44,627 nt of DNA from Bacteroidales bacterium (GCA_028680705.1 JAQUJY010000001.1:1-44627), one strand, 5' to 3'; numbered from the stretch's first letter, positions 26,510 to 35,998 are shown. Notes: generated from the letters alone by a model not told the origin. Numbers and translations: made by a program.

Positions 26510-26540
26510 TAAAAATAGAGTATTTAAGCTGCATTTCAAA
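26510..26540 (-). promoter_or_regulatory. Probable thyA-folA promoter
   Basis: On the minus strand a TTTG (26540-26537) is followed after 19 bases by TATTTTTA (26517-26510), one mismatch from TAnnTTTG. It lies about 25 bases upstream of the thyA ATG. Confidence 0.45.
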
Positions 26541-26604
26541 AAAGAAACCACTTGATGCTTAAACACAATAAACAACGCATGTACTGGGGTTACTGGTTAT
26601 CCTT

Positions 26605-27585
26605 TTATCCACTAGCCTGCATAACTGAACTCTTTTTGCGCGAAAGAGCCCAACGACGTCCCCATACAGCCAGCGCGGCAATTATAAGGCGTGGCAACAA
26701 TAACCACATAACAGGAGCACCAATGGCAACAAAAAGCAATAAGTCTTCGAGATTTGAATGCGAAATTGCTATGTGATAATTTAGCAAATCTGCATCCCTC
26801 CTTGATACTGTTCCATTATTAACCTCGGCAACCATTACAGCTGAGCCATAGGCCAAGCCAAGGATATTGGCCACAATCCAAAGAAAAGATGTACTCTGAG
26901 GCAAGCCAAAAAGTCTTAGTAATGGGCTAAATATTTTCGATAAAATTTTTATAACACCAAACTCTTTTAAAATTTCCTGCAAAACCATTAGCAGCATAAC
27001 CAAAACAACAATTTTAAGGGTGAGCAAAGAAGCTGATTTTACCCAGCCAATCATTAACTCAGCAAAGTTATGCGACAAAGTAACCTGCGGGGCCGCAACT
27101 ATGCCCTTCATCTGACTAGGAAGCGCCCAATTAAGTAAAAATGCCGAAAATATGGCCATTGACAAACGAAGCAGCACAATTTGCCATGCTTTAGAGCCCG
27201 TTTTGGCCTGCACGGCCGTTTCAACAAAAAGGTTGTGCGCAATTAGGCACATAACTGCCAGTATAGTTATTTCCCTTACGGTTAAGGGCAACTGTGCCAT
27301 AACGGCAATAACCGAATATATGTTTAAAAAGATTGATGTAATAAAGACCAGCGAAGCCTCGCCAGGCAAGCCCATTAGGCTAAAAACAGGATTTAAAAAA
27401 TCGGCGATATACGACACTACCCCAAAGTAGCCTAGCAGTGTTACAGCCAAAGATAATGGTATGGTTATTTTTAGCAGCCAAATGGCTGTCTTTATAGCAG
27501 GTTTGAGCCCAGTTTTAACAGCCTTCACAATTCGATTTGAAAATGAAGGGTGAACGGACGAAGCTGATTTTGGCTTTTTATCCAT
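26605..27585 (-). CDS. Nucleoside-recognition (Gate) domain membrane protein, two-Gate form
   Basis: The 326-residue protein has a basic N-terminus and about eight hydrophobic spans. Two copies of a Gate-like (nucleoside recognition) domain can be seen, about residues 45-150 and 185-300. Motifs include FLNPVFSLMGLPGEASLVF and IFSPLLRLFGLPQSTSFLW, each with the LFGLP/LMGLP turn shared by spore-maturation SpmA/SpmB-like and nucleoside transporter Gate domains. This resembles an SpmA/SpmB fusion in a non-sporulating lineage. Substrate is unknown; transport of a small solute or nucleoside is a guess. It lies 119 bases upstream of thyA on the same strand, and a link to nucleotide metabolism is only positional. 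Confidence 0.75.
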   Translation of the reverse strand: MDKKPKSASSVHPSFSNRIVKAVKTGLKPAIKTAIWLLKITIPLSLAVTLLGYFGVVSYIADFLNPVFSLMGLPGEASLVFITSIFLNIYSVIAVMAQLPLTVREITILAVMCLIAHNLFVETAVQAKTGSKAWQIVLLRLSMAIFSAFLLNWALPSQMKGIVAAPQVTLSHNFAELMIGWVKSASLLTLKIVVLVMLLMVLQEILKEFGVIKILSKIFSPLLRLFGLPQSTSFLWIVANILGLAYGSAVMVAEVNNGTVSRRDADLLNYHIAISHSNLEDLLLFVAIGAPVMWLLLPRLIIAALAVWGRRWALSRKKSSVMQASG

Positions 27586-27799
27586 TTATATTAAGCAAGA
27601 AAAGCTATTTGTAAAAAAACACTTATCAAAAAACGAAATAAATTACATTAAAATAATACGATTATTTACTAAACTTTGCATTCTGTCTAAAAGTATTATC
27701 ACATACAAAACAACAAGGGCATTGAGGTTCAAACGTAGTATTACAAACAGAGGATACTATTACCTTGTCAACTTTTCGACCAGCATAATGCACTAAAGT

Positions 27800-28579
27800 T
27801 TAAACTCGCGCAATTAAATGGGATTCAGATAAAGGATTTGGATTATACTCTTTGAGGTTCATGTATTGGCCATCCCAACATGCAAAAGTGTTGTTAACAA
27901 TCCAGTCGCCAAGTATTACAAGGTTTGCATTGGGGGTTAATCTATGTATTATGGCTGCATGCCAATGACCAAACACAAAGAAATCGTAATTTTCTGAGGC
28001 TAGTGTTTGCTGCGCAAATTTGGTTATCAATTCATCGTCGCCCTTAAATTGATATGTTACATCCTTTGAGTTGCGGCTACTCACCGACCAACGATTACCA
28101 AGCCATAACGAAAAATTTGGATGTAAACGAGAAAAAAGCCATTGTAATACCCTGTTTGTAAAAATTGATTTCAGTAGTTTATAGCCATAATCACCCTTTC
28201 CAAGCCCATCGCCATGACCAATATAGAATTTCTTGCCGTTAAACTCACGCACAATGGGTTTGCGATGAAGCTGCACTCCTATCTCCTTAGGTAAATAATC
28301 AAACATCCAAACATCGTGGTTGCCAGTAAAGAAGTGCACGGGGATACCCGAGTCTGTTATCTCGGCAATCTTACCAAGAAATCGAGTAAATCCCTTTGGA
28401 ACCACCCTTTTATACTCATACCAGAAATCGAAAATATCGCCAACCAAAAATATTTCTGATGCATCCCTTTTAATAGTATCAAGCCAGCTCACAAAAAGTT
28501 TTTCGCGAGTAAGAGCACCCTCAGGGGTTGGTAACCCAAGATGTATGTCAGAGGCAAAGTATACTTTTTTACTGGTCAT
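27800..28579 (-). CDS. lpxH: UDP-2,3-diacylglucosamine diphosphatase (LpxH-type metallophosphoesterase)
   Basis: The 259-residue protein has the calcineurin-like metallophosphoesterase motifs in order: FASDIHLG (metal ligands Asp11 and His13), GDIFDFWYEY, FTGNHD, YIGHGDGLGKGDYGYK and FGHWHAA. The FDFWYEY segment and the GDG loop are typical of LpxH, which hydrolyses UDP-2,3-diacylglucosamine to lipid X in lipid A synthesis at the inner membrane face. The ATG is 11 bases from the end of the upstream lipoprotein gene, so the three genes from 31023 to 27800 probably form one operon. Confidence 0.88.
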   Translation of the reverse strand: MTSKKVYFASDIHLGLPTPEGALTREKLFVSWLDTIKRDASEIFLVGDIFDFWYEYKRVVPKGFTRFLGKIAEITDSGIPVHFFTGNHDVWMFDYLPKEIGVQLHRKPIVREFNGKKFYIGHGDGLGKGDYGYKLLKSIFTNRVLQWLFSRLHPNFSLWLGNRWSVSSRNSKDVTYQFKGDDELITKFAQQTLASENYDFFVFGHWHAAIIHRLTPNANLVILGDWIVNNTFACWDGQYMNLKEYNPNPLSESHLIARV

Positions 28580-28590
28580 TCGGTTCGGGG

Positions 28591-29760
28591 TTACAAGATT
28601 TTTGAAAGCATATCAACAAGATCTTTCCCGAATAAATCCTTACCAACTATCTCATAATCCTTATTTATAAGATAGTTTGCAGGAATACTTGTAACGTTAT
28701 AGTTTTGAGCCGCGATGGGAAGATTTTGCGTAAGTTCACAAACATTAACCCACGGCAAATTTGCTGACTGAATAGCAGCCAACCAGCTCTCTCGCTCATA
28801 ATCGAATGAAACTTGGTAAATCTCAAATCCTTGCGATTTAAACTTTTTGTAAACCTCAAGCAGTTCTCTATTCTCCAGTAAACTATTCTGATTGAAGGAG
28901 GCCCAAAAATCGAGCAGAATAACCTTACCCCTCAGTGAGGAAAGCCTTATGGTATCGCCCTTGGAATTTGGCAATGCAATCTCAGGGAGCGTAGACTCTG
29001 CATTCTCAATAAATGCCTGCATTTTTTGAGCTGATACTATCTTCTCCATTCGCTTAATATCCCTTAGCATGCCTTTGGCATAGTTGGACTCGGGGTACAT
29101 GGCCACGAGTGAAGTTCCCACCACCTTAAACAGCTGAATATCCTCATTGCGATCGAACACAAACCGATCTTCGCCATACTGCTGATAGAGAGCCATAACG
29201 CTTGCACGCGACATTGGGTTATCCCAAATAAACTTAGTGCTAAAAGCCCGTTGAGTTTCAATTACCTGATAATACTCGTTAAGTAGATCTTGCTTGTCAG
29301 TTGTGCTCTTGGCTTTTACCCTAAGTGCAGTAAGCGAATCGAGCGATTTAACAGTTTGCGCAATGCGCTTGGTTAGGAGTTGTATCTTAAGTGAGCTTTC
29401 AGATCCTTCTATTTTATAGTTTATAAAATCGCTAAGATCTATTTTAATAGTAACGCTTTCCTGGGGTTCAATAAGGAGAACAGCCACTCTATTCCGACCG
29501 CTATTCACATGCAATTGAAAAAAGGTTGGCTCATCTAGTTCTCCAACCTTAAAGCTAAACGTAGGTTTTTCAGCCTTAACACTTATGGTTTTATGCAAGA
29601 TGTTTCTATCAAAATCCTGTTTGTAAAGGGAAACTTCGGCAATTGAATCTATTCCGATAATTGCACCTTGAATTGTTGACACATCCTTGCTTGTACAGGC
29701 AAACACTAAGATTGGGGCTAAAAACAAAAAGAACTTTAGGATATACTTATTTTGCTTCAT
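28591..29760 (-). CDS. Thioredoxin-fold lipoprotein with degenerate (NxxS) active site
   Basis: The 389-residue protein starts with a lipoprotein signal peptide and lipobox (VFAC at about 19-22). An N-terminal DUF4369-like beta domain follows (about 30-135), then a helical segment and a C-terminal TlpA/thioredoxin-like domain (about 255-389). The usual WCxxC site reads FNQNS: both cysteines are replaced (Asn and Ser), confirmed at codon level around 28890-28905. The cis-Pro loop TSIPANYL is kept. It cannot act as a normal thiol-disulphide enzyme, so a binding or structural role is likely. It follows the catalytic-looking paralogue by 78 bases and precedes lpxH by 11. Confidence 0.85.
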   Translation of the reverse strand: MKQNKYILKFFLFLAPILVFACTSKDVSTIQGAIIGIDSIAEVSLYKQDFDRNILHKTISVKAEKPTFSFKVGELDEPTFFQLHVNSGRNRVAVLLIEPQESVTIKIDLSDFINYKIEGSESSLKIQLLTKRIAQTVKSLDSLTALRVKAKSTTDKQDLLNEYYQVIETQRAFSTKFIWDNPMSRASVMALYQQYGEDRFVFDRNEDIQLFKVVGTSLVAMYPESNYAKGMLRDIKRMEKIVSAQKMQAFIENAESTLPEIALPNSKGDTIRLSSLRGKVILLDFWASFNQNSLLENRELLEVYKKFKSQGFEIYQVSFDYERESWLAAIQSANLPWVNVCELTQNLPIAAQNYNVTSIPANYLINKDYEIVGKDLFGKDLVDMLSKIL

Positions 29761-29838
29761 TTATAGGTTTTTAAAGATTTGCTACAAAGTTAACTAATAT
29801 CGGCACACCATCTTGCGGGAAAATATAATTCTAACTTT

Positions 29839-31023
29839 TTACTCCCCGTGCAAAATCTTCTCTAAATCGCTTTTGCTAATATTTCTTTCCAAAATAACAC
29901 CATTCTTATCCATAAGGTAGTTTGATGGGATTGCATTGATGCTTAGCGAATCGAGTATTGGCGAATCCCACTGTAGAAAATCTGATACCACAAACCATGG
30001 GATACTATCTGTATTTATAGTTTTTATAAGCAACTCCTTATCATCGTCAATGGCCACCTGCACTACCTCAAAGCCCCTACCTGAAAATCTTTGGTGTAAA
30101 TCCTTAAGGCCACTATTCCCGCCCCTACAATCGTCGCACCACGTTGCCCAAAAATCAAGTAAAATGTACTTTTTACTCAACGACCATAGGCTAATGGTAT
30201 CGCCACCGACAATTGGTAACCGAAGATTGGGCAACCTTTGTCCAACTTCTAGCATATCGTTGCGCTTATCGTAAAGCCTTAGCTGTGCTGAAATCTTTTT
30301 AACATTACTATTTAAATTAGCCACCATAGGGTTATTTGGGTAAAGAGGAAAAAGAGCAGAATCGACCAACTGAAAGAGTTCAAAATCCTTTCTCCTATTC
30401 AGAACAGATCGGGCTTGATCGTACTGTTGATACAATGCAAGAATTGATGCAAGGCTGTACCTATTCTCCTTTACAAAATTAATCGTAAACCTGCGATGTT
30501 CGTCAAGAGCTGCTAGGTATGTGCTGTCTATCTTCTTTTTAATCTGATTAAAATTAGAACTATCTACACTTGACCTAAAGTGAATCGAAAGCGAATCGAT
30601 AATGGCAACCGTGCTATTTAATCGCAAGTTTAACTCATAAACCAATCTAGATCCCTTTGACCCAGAAATACTATGCGATTTTGCAAAACTCCCTTTTTGC
30701 GTAGAAATAACAATATTTTCTTTAGGCTCAATTAGCAGTACTATTGGTTCTGCCTCCCCCTCCGCTTGCAGAAGTAGGAATGTTGGTGTATCAACATTAA
30801 CCGATAATTCAAAAGCACCTTGGTTATCAGTTCGAGTAGAATCTATTGTTGTAAGCACATCCTCTGAAGCCTCCCTTAGCAGGATTAACGTGTGGTTACC
30901 TCCAGCAAAACTTCCTTTAATGGTAACCTCTGACGAGGTGCCACCGCATGAAAATGAAGTAAATAGAAGAATCAGCCAAAAAAAATTACTGATGTTTTTA
31001 TAAAAAGAGTAGTCTATCATCAC
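29839..31023 (-). CDS. TlpA-like thioredoxin-fold lipoprotein with intact CxxC
   Basis: The 394-residue protein has a hydrophobic signal segment ending in SFSC, a lipobox, then a DUF4369-like beta domain (about 35-140) and a C-terminal thioredoxin-like domain (about 260-394). The redox site DFWATWCDDCRGG is intact, as is the cis-Pro loop NAIPSNYL. Family members are membrane-anchored periplasmic thiol-disulphide oxidoreductases of unknown client. It is colinear and similar with the next gene throughout (ALYQQY, IEPKEN/IEPQES, FVxxN), so the two arose by tandem duplication. A TAAATTTG sequence (minus strand, 31070-31063) lies 40 bases upstream and may be its -7 box. The remaining part of the 222-base gap up to the glycogen cluster shows nothing I recognise. 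Confidence 0.9.
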   Translation of the reverse strand: MMIDYSFYKNISNFFWLILLFTSFSCGGTSSEVTIKGSFAGGNHTLILLREASEDVLTTIDSTRTDNQGAFELSVNVDTPTFLLLQAEGEAEPIVLLIEPKENIVISTQKGSFAKSHSISGSKGSRLVYELNLRLNSTVAIIDSLSIHFRSSVDSSNFNQIKKKIDSTYLAALDEHRRFTINFVKENRYSLASILALYQQYDQARSVLNRRKDFELFQLVDSALFPLYPNNPMVANLNSNVKKISAQLRLYDKRNDMLEVGQRLPNLRLPIVGGDTISLWSLSKKYILLDFWATWCDDCRGGNSGLKDLHQRFSGRGFEVVQVAIDDDKELLIKTINTDSIPWFVVSDFLQWDSPILDSLSINAIPSNYLMDKNGVILERNISKSDLEKILHGE

Positions 31024-31245
31024 TTAAATTATGTGGGTAATATGCAGCGTAACTGTTTGCAGCAAATTTAATGAAAATATAGCAGGTATTTAACACCTTA
31101 TGATGCTAAATTATTGTAAATTGTAACGGGCATTAATTTAAATAACAACCACAACAGATAGCCTAAACTGCTTATAGTACATACATTTTTTATAAACAGA
31201 ATAATGCTTATAAGGATGTGTACTTTAATTTAACATTATAAACCT

Positions 31246-33189
31246 ATGAGTTATCTTGAATTCGATAAGAGTGAGTTGGTTAATCTAGCCTACTCATTAA
31301 ACAGAGAGATTCTTAGCGCCAACAGGGCAGGTGGTTATTTTAGCACAACTATTGTGCTATGCAATACCCGAAAGTATCATGGGCTTATGGTGTTACCACT
31401 CGACCATTTCGATGGTGAGAATCACGTTTTACTCTCAACTGTTGATGAAACTATAATTCAGCACGGCAAAGAATTCAATTTAGGGATTCATCGTTACCCT
31501 GGTATTTATGATCCTAGGGGGCACAAATATATTGTTGACTTTGAGTATGAGCCAACCCCAAAAATTACATATCATGTAGGAGGTGTGATTTTTGAAAAAG
31601 AGTTGCTTTTTGTGCATAACGAAGAACAGTTTATGATACGATACACCCTAAAGGATGCCAATAGCCCAACTAAGTTGAGAATAAAACCTTTTCTGGCCTT
31701 TAGGAATGCTCATCAACTTTCCAAATCGAACCTATACGCCAACAAGCGTTACAGAGATATCCCAAATGGGGTTAGGTATAAATTATATCAAGGATTCCCA
31801 TACCTTCACATGCAGCTGAATAGAGGGAACGAATTTGTGGCTGTACCCGACTGGTACTACAACATTGAGTACAAGGAGGAGGTTAAACGAGGCTACGAAG
31901 GGCATGAAGATTTGTTTGTACCTGGATTTTTTGAGATTCCCATAAAAAAAGGCGAGAGCATTATCTTCTCGGCAGCAACAAGCGAGCAAAATCCAATGTC
32001 GCTTACCCGAAAATTTAACTCAGAGATAGCACGACGCCCAAAAAAGGACAACCTTGAAAATTGCCTTCGCAATGCAGCTCAACAATTTATTGTAAAACGT
32101 GATAAAAAAACCGAGTTTATTGCAGGTTATCCGTGGCTTGGTGATCGAGCACGCGACTCATTTATTGCCCTGCCAGGTCTGACCCTTTGTACTGGCGACG
32201 ACAAACTCTGTAAAGATGTTTTGGACACAATGGCAAAAGAATTCAGGGGTGCTCACATCACAAACATGAAGTATGACCCATCATCGGCCTCCAGTTCCGT
32301 TGATGCTCCATTGTGGTTTTTTTGGGTAATACAGATGTACACACAAAAACAAAAAACTACGGATGAGGTATGGGAGGCATACGGAACAAAAATGAAAAAC
32401 ATCCTTAACGCATACCGTAATGGTGACCTCCAACACGGCATAAAGGTTCATGAAAACGGTTTGGTTTGGGCTGGAGAAAAAGGAGTGTCATTAACCTGGA
32501 TGGATGCTGTTGTTAATGGCTTGCCGGTTACACCTCGAACCGGCTATCAGGTTGAGACCAACGCACTTTGGTACAATGCCATAATGTTTACCATAAAGTT
32601 AGCGAAGGAGCACAAGGACACTAAATTTGTAAAAGACTGGGAATCATTAGCAAACCAAATCCCCGAATCGTTCACTAAAATATTTTGGTATGAACCAAAA
32701 CATCATTTGGCTGATTTTGTTAATCATGATGGACAGAACATCTTTGTTAGGCCAAATCAAATTTTTGCCGTATCGCTGCCATATAGCCCCCTAACCGATG
32801 AGATGAAGAAAGGAGTTCTGGACGTTGTGTACAAAGAGCTATATACTCCGAAAGGTTTAAGAACCCTATCGCCAAAGAACCCCAATTATATAGGGCTATA
32901 CGAGGGCGATCAGGCTTCGCGCGATAGCGCATATCACCAGGGAACTGCATGGCCTTGGCTGCTAGGACACTTTATTGAAGCAAACTATAGGTTGCATGGA
33001 AGTTCAGCGAACACTTTGGCCAAAGAGGTATTAGACTCCTTCTGCGAAGACATGGCCAATCACGGAATATGCGGCATTGCTGAGATTTACGATGGAGACC
33101 CTCCACACAAACCGAATGGATGTATCTCGCAGGCCTGGAGCGTTGCCGAGATTATTAGACTAAAAAGAATGTATGAAGACAATAAATAG
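31246..33189 (+). CDS. Glycogen debranching enzyme (amylo-alpha-1,6-glucosidase type)
   Basis: The 647-residue protein has the bacterial/archaeal GDE layout: an N-terminal beta-sandwich domain (about 15-230, with SANRAGGYFSTTIVLCNTRK, whose NTRKYHG is characteristic) and a C-terminal (alpha/alpha)6 barrel (about 275-640). The barrel carries AGYPWLGDRARDSFIALPGL (about 292-311), GVSLTWMDAVVNG, NALWYNA and YHQGTAWPWLLG. It removes alpha-1,6 branches from glycogen, giving glucose. It is the first gene of a four-gene glycogen cluster, 25 bases before the GT4 gene. No convincing TAnnTTTG promoter is seen in the 222 bases upstream. Confidence 0.93.
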   Translation: MSYLEFDKSELVNLAYSLNREILSANRAGGYFSTTIVLCNTRKYHGLMVLPLDHFDGENHVLLSTVDETIIQHGKEFNLGIHRYPGIYDPRGHKYIVDFEYEPTPKITYHVGGVIFEKELLFVHNEEQFMIRYTLKDANSPTKLRIKPFLAFRNAHQLSKSNLYANKRYRDIPNGVRYKLYQGFPYLHMQLNRGNEFVAVPDWYYNIEYKEEVKRGYEGHEDLFVPGFFEIPIKKGESIIFSAATSEQNPMSLTRKFNSEIARRPKKDNLENCLRNAAQQFIVKRDKKTEFIAGYPWLGDRARDSFIALPGLTLCTGDDKLCKDVLDTMAKEFRGAHITNMKYDPSSASSSVDAPLWFFWVIQMYTQKQKTTDEVWEAYGTKMKNILNAYRNGDLQHGIKVHENGLVWAGEKGVSLTWMDAVVNGLPVTPRTGYQVETNALWYNAIMFTIKLAKEHKDTKFVKDWESLANQIPESFTKIFWYEPKHHLADFVNHDGQNIFVRPNQIFAVSLPYSPLTDEMKKGVLDVVYKELYTPKGLRTLSPKNPNYIGLYEGDQASRDSAYHQGTAWPWLLGHFIEANYRLHGSSANTLAKEVLDSFCEDMANHGICGIAEIYDGDPPHKPNGCISQAWSVAEIIRLKRMYEDNK

Positions 33190-33214
33190 TATTAACCGAC
33201 CCTAAATACAAGGC

Positions 33215-34501
33215 ATGAGAGTACTAATGTTTGGTTGGGAATTCCCTCCGCACATATCGGGAGGTTTAGGAACAGCGTGCTTTGGTCTTACCCGAGGATT
33301 GGCAAAGCACAACGTAAATGTAGCCTTTGTTGTGCCTAAAGCTTTTGGCGACGAAGATCAGTCGGCTGTTAGAATTGTACCCGCTGAGGATGTGGACGTA
33401 TGCAACATGTCGGTTGAACTTGAGGAATTCTGGAAAAAAATAAGTTACCTTGAGGTTAGCTCTAACCTAATTCCTTACGTTGGACCCGAAGAGTTTGCAC
33501 GGCTTATATCTGAAACAGAAGCAGATGGAACACAAGAAAACAGTACAACATCAAGCCATAAATTCAAGTTTACGGGAAAGTACGGGAAAGACCTCCTGAA
33601 GGAGGTTTCGCGATATGCACTAATTGCAGCAAGCATTGCAGCAAAAGAGGAATTTGATGTTATTCATGCACACGACTGGCTAACCTATCTTGCAGGTATT
33701 ACTGCAAAAATGGTTTCGGGCAAACCTCTGGTAGTTCATATCCATGCAACCGAATTCGACCGGAGCGGCGAGAATGTTAATCAAGCCGTTTACGAGATTG
33801 AAAAACAAGGCATGCAAATGGCCGATAAGATAATAGCGGTAAGCCACTTAACCCGAAATATCGTTATAACCCGATATGGTATACCTGAGGATAAAGTAGT
33901 TACCATTCATAATGCCGTTGATTTTGCTGGCAATGGTTACGGTCATAGCGAAACAAAAGGAGTACCCGAAAAAGTGGTAACTTTTCTTGGGCGAGTTACC
34001 TTTCAAAAAGGTCCAGACTACTTTATTGAAGCTGCCAATAAGGTTATTAAACGGAACTCCAACGTGCGATTTGTGATGGCAGGCAGTGGGGATATGCTCA
34101 ACCGGATGATAAGGCGAGCAGCCCAACTCGGAATAGCCAATAAATTTCACTTTACAGGCTTCCTTGAGGGTCCCGAAGTTCATTCCATGTTTGCTCAAAG
34201 TGATGTGTACGTAATGCCATCGGTATCGGAGCCTTTCGGCATCAGCCCACTTGAGGCAATGCAAAGCAACGTACCCGTAATAATATCTAAACAATCGGGA
34301 GTTGCAGAGGTGCTAAAACATGCCCTTAAGGTAGATTTTTGGGACATTGATGCAATGGCCGACTCAATTAACGGACTCCTTAAGTACGATGCCCTATCGA
34401 GGTACTTTAAGCAACATGGGCAAAGCGAAGTAAATAGCCTTAAATGGGAAAATGCTGCTTACGAGGTAAAAGAAGTGTATAAATCGCTGCTTGGGATTTA
34501 A
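33215..34501 (+). CDS. GT4-family glycosyltransferase (glycogen-synthase-like)
   Basis: The 428-residue protein is a GT-B glycosyltransferase. The N-terminal domain opens with MRVLMFGWEFPPHISGGLG, the GGLG loop of glycogen/starch synthases, and has FDVIHAHDWLTYLAG. The C-terminal GT4 domain has VTFLGRVTFQKGPDYFIEAA and the E-x7-E motif SEPFGISPLEAM (about residue 338). Members in Bacteroidota sit between debranching enzyme and GH57 genes, as here, and are annotated as glycosyltransferases of alpha-glucan metabolism. Donor is not determined by sequence; ADP- or UDP-glucose are both possible. It is 25 bases after the debranching gene and 49 before the GH57 gene, so probably in one operon. Confidence 0.88.
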   Translation: MRVLMFGWEFPPHISGGLGTACFGLTRGLAKHNVNVAFVVPKAFGDEDQSAVRIVPAEDVDVCNMSVELEEFWKKISYLEVSSNLIPYVGPEEFARLISETEADGTQENSTTSSHKFKFTGKYGKDLLKEVSRYALIAASIAAKEEFDVIHAHDWLTYLAGITAKMVSGKPLVVHIHATEFDRSGENVNQAVYEIEKQGMQMADKIIAVSHLTRNIVITRYGIPEDKVVTIHNAVDFAGNGYGHSETKGVPEKVVTFLGRVTFQKGPDYFIEAANKVIKRNSNVRFVMAGSGDMLNRMIRRAAQLGIANKFHFTGFLEGPEVHSMFAQSDVYVMPSVSEPFGISPLEAMQSNVPVIISKQSGVAEVLKHALKVDFWDIDAMADSINGLLKYDALSRYFKQHGQSEVNSLKWENAAYEVKEVYKSLLGI

Positions 34502-34550
34502 GTATTCTCATCTTCGATATCGTAGTTGAAAAACAATAAAACAAAATACA

Positions 34551-35969
34551 ATGAAAACGATCTGCTTCTATTTTCAGGTTCACCAACCCTTTAGGCTTCG
34601 TCATTACCGGTTTTTCGACATTGGGAAAAATCATAACTACTTTGACGAATTCGCAAATCGCTCAATAATGCGTAAAGTAGCCGAAAAATGCTACCTCCCA
34701 ACCAACAACCTGATGCTTGCACTTATAAACGAGTTTGGGAGCAGATTTAAAATTTCATATTCCATTTCTGGGACTGCACTCGATCAATTTGAACTTTACG
34801 CCCCCGATGTACTCGATTCCTTTAAGCGACTTGCCGAAACGGGATGCGTTGAGTTTTTAGCAGAGACCTACTCACACTCACTCTCGGCACTTAAATGCCC
34901 TGGTGAATTTGAGAAGCAGGTTAAAGCCCACGCAAACAAAATTGAGCAGCTCTTTGGTCAAAAACCTACCACGTTTAGAAATACTGAGCTCATCTACTCC
35001 GACGAAATTGGCGCAATGGTAGCAAATTTAGGATACAAAGCTATGCTTACCGAGGGCGCAAAACATATTTTGGGATGGAAAAGTTCAAATTACCTATATA
35101 CCAACGCCATTAATCCTAAGTTAAAGCTATTGCTTAAAAACTTTCAGCTTAGCGACGATATTGCATTCCGATTCTCTAATCGTGGGTGGGAAGAGTGGCC
35201 ACTCACAACAGAAAAGTATGTGGATTGGCTAAATTCAATCGACCAAAAGGATGAAATTATCAATCTGTTTATGGACTACGAAACCTTTGGTGAACATCAA
35301 TGGGCAGAAACAGGAATCTTTGAGTTTTTGAAAGCACTGCCCCAACGAGTTTTCAGCAACTCCAATTTTGAATTTCTTACTCCCTCCGAGGCAGCCAAGA
35401 AGCATCAGCCTATTGCTAATCTACATGTTCCCTACCCCATAAGCTGGGCCGATGAGGAACGCGACCTAACCGCTTGGCTTGGCAACGAAATCCAGGACGA
35501 TGCATTCGATAATCTATATTCGTTAATAGAGAAGATAAACAACATAAACGATCCAGATATACTGCGCGACTGGCGTTATTTGCAAACAAGTGATCACTTT
35601 TACTACATGTGCACCAAGTGGTTTAGCGATGGTGATGTTCATAAGTATTTTAATCCATACGATTCTCCATACGATGCATTTATAACCTTTATGAACGTTT
35701 TTAGCGATTTTAAGCTTAGGGTTGATACTGTTAACTCTATAATCCCCAAGAGCGAAAATGAGAAACCTATGCCTGAGGAGGTTGACATTATGATTGAGGA
35801 GTACGAGAAAAAACTTAAGGAACTCAAACAACTACAACAAAAAGCCAAGTCCAAAACAGTTTCTAAGCAAAAGGGTACATCAAAAGAAAAACCAAAGCCA
35901 AAAGTTAAACCAATGGCCAAAAAGGCAGCTCAAACAAAAGCCTCTTCAAAAACAAAGGACAAGAATTAA
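34551..35969 (+). CDS. GH57 alpha-glucan enzyme (alpha-amylase-like) with Lys-rich C-terminal tail
   Basis: The 472-residue protein begins KTICFYFQVHQPFRLRHYRF, the GH57 first conserved region with HQP. Catalytic candidates are E146 in TFRNTELIYSD (nucleophile) and D242 in LFMDYETFGEHQWAE (acid/base). There is no signal peptide, so it acts in the cytoplasm. GH57 covers amylases, 4-alpha-glucanotransferases and branching enzymes; since no GlgB is in the cluster, a branching role is possible, but the length (catalytic part about 400 residues) fits the Bacteroidota alpha-amylase annotation better. The last ~55 residues (from about 418) are a low-complexity Lys/Thr/Ser/Ala tail (for example KEKPKPKVKPMAKKAAQTK), absent from ordinary GH57 enzymes. 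Confidence 0.9.
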   Translation: MKTICFYFQVHQPFRLRHYRFFDIGKNHNYFDEFANRSIMRKVAEKCYLPTNNLMLALINEFGSRFKISYSISGTALDQFELYAPDVLDSFKRLAETGCVEFLAETYSHSLSALKCPGEFEKQVKAHANKIEQLFGQKPTTFRNTELIYSDEIGAMVANLGYKAMLTEGAKHILGWKSSNYLYTNAINPKLKLLLKNFQLSDDIAFRFSNRGWEEWPLTTEKYVDWLNSIDQKDEIINLFMDYETFGEHQWAETGIFEFLKALPQRVFSNSNFEFLTPSEAAKKHQPIANLHVPYPISWADEERDLTAWLGNEIQDDAFDNLYSLIEKINNINDPDILRDWRYLQTSDHFYYMCTKWFSDGDVHKYFNPYDSPYDAFITFMNVFSDFKLRVDTVNSIIPKSENEKPMPEEVDIMIEEYEKKLKELKQLQQKAKSKTVSKQKGTSKEKPKPKVKPMAKKAAQTKASSKTKDKN

Positions 35970-35998
35970 TATTAAGTCTTTTAATAAACAAAGGTAAA

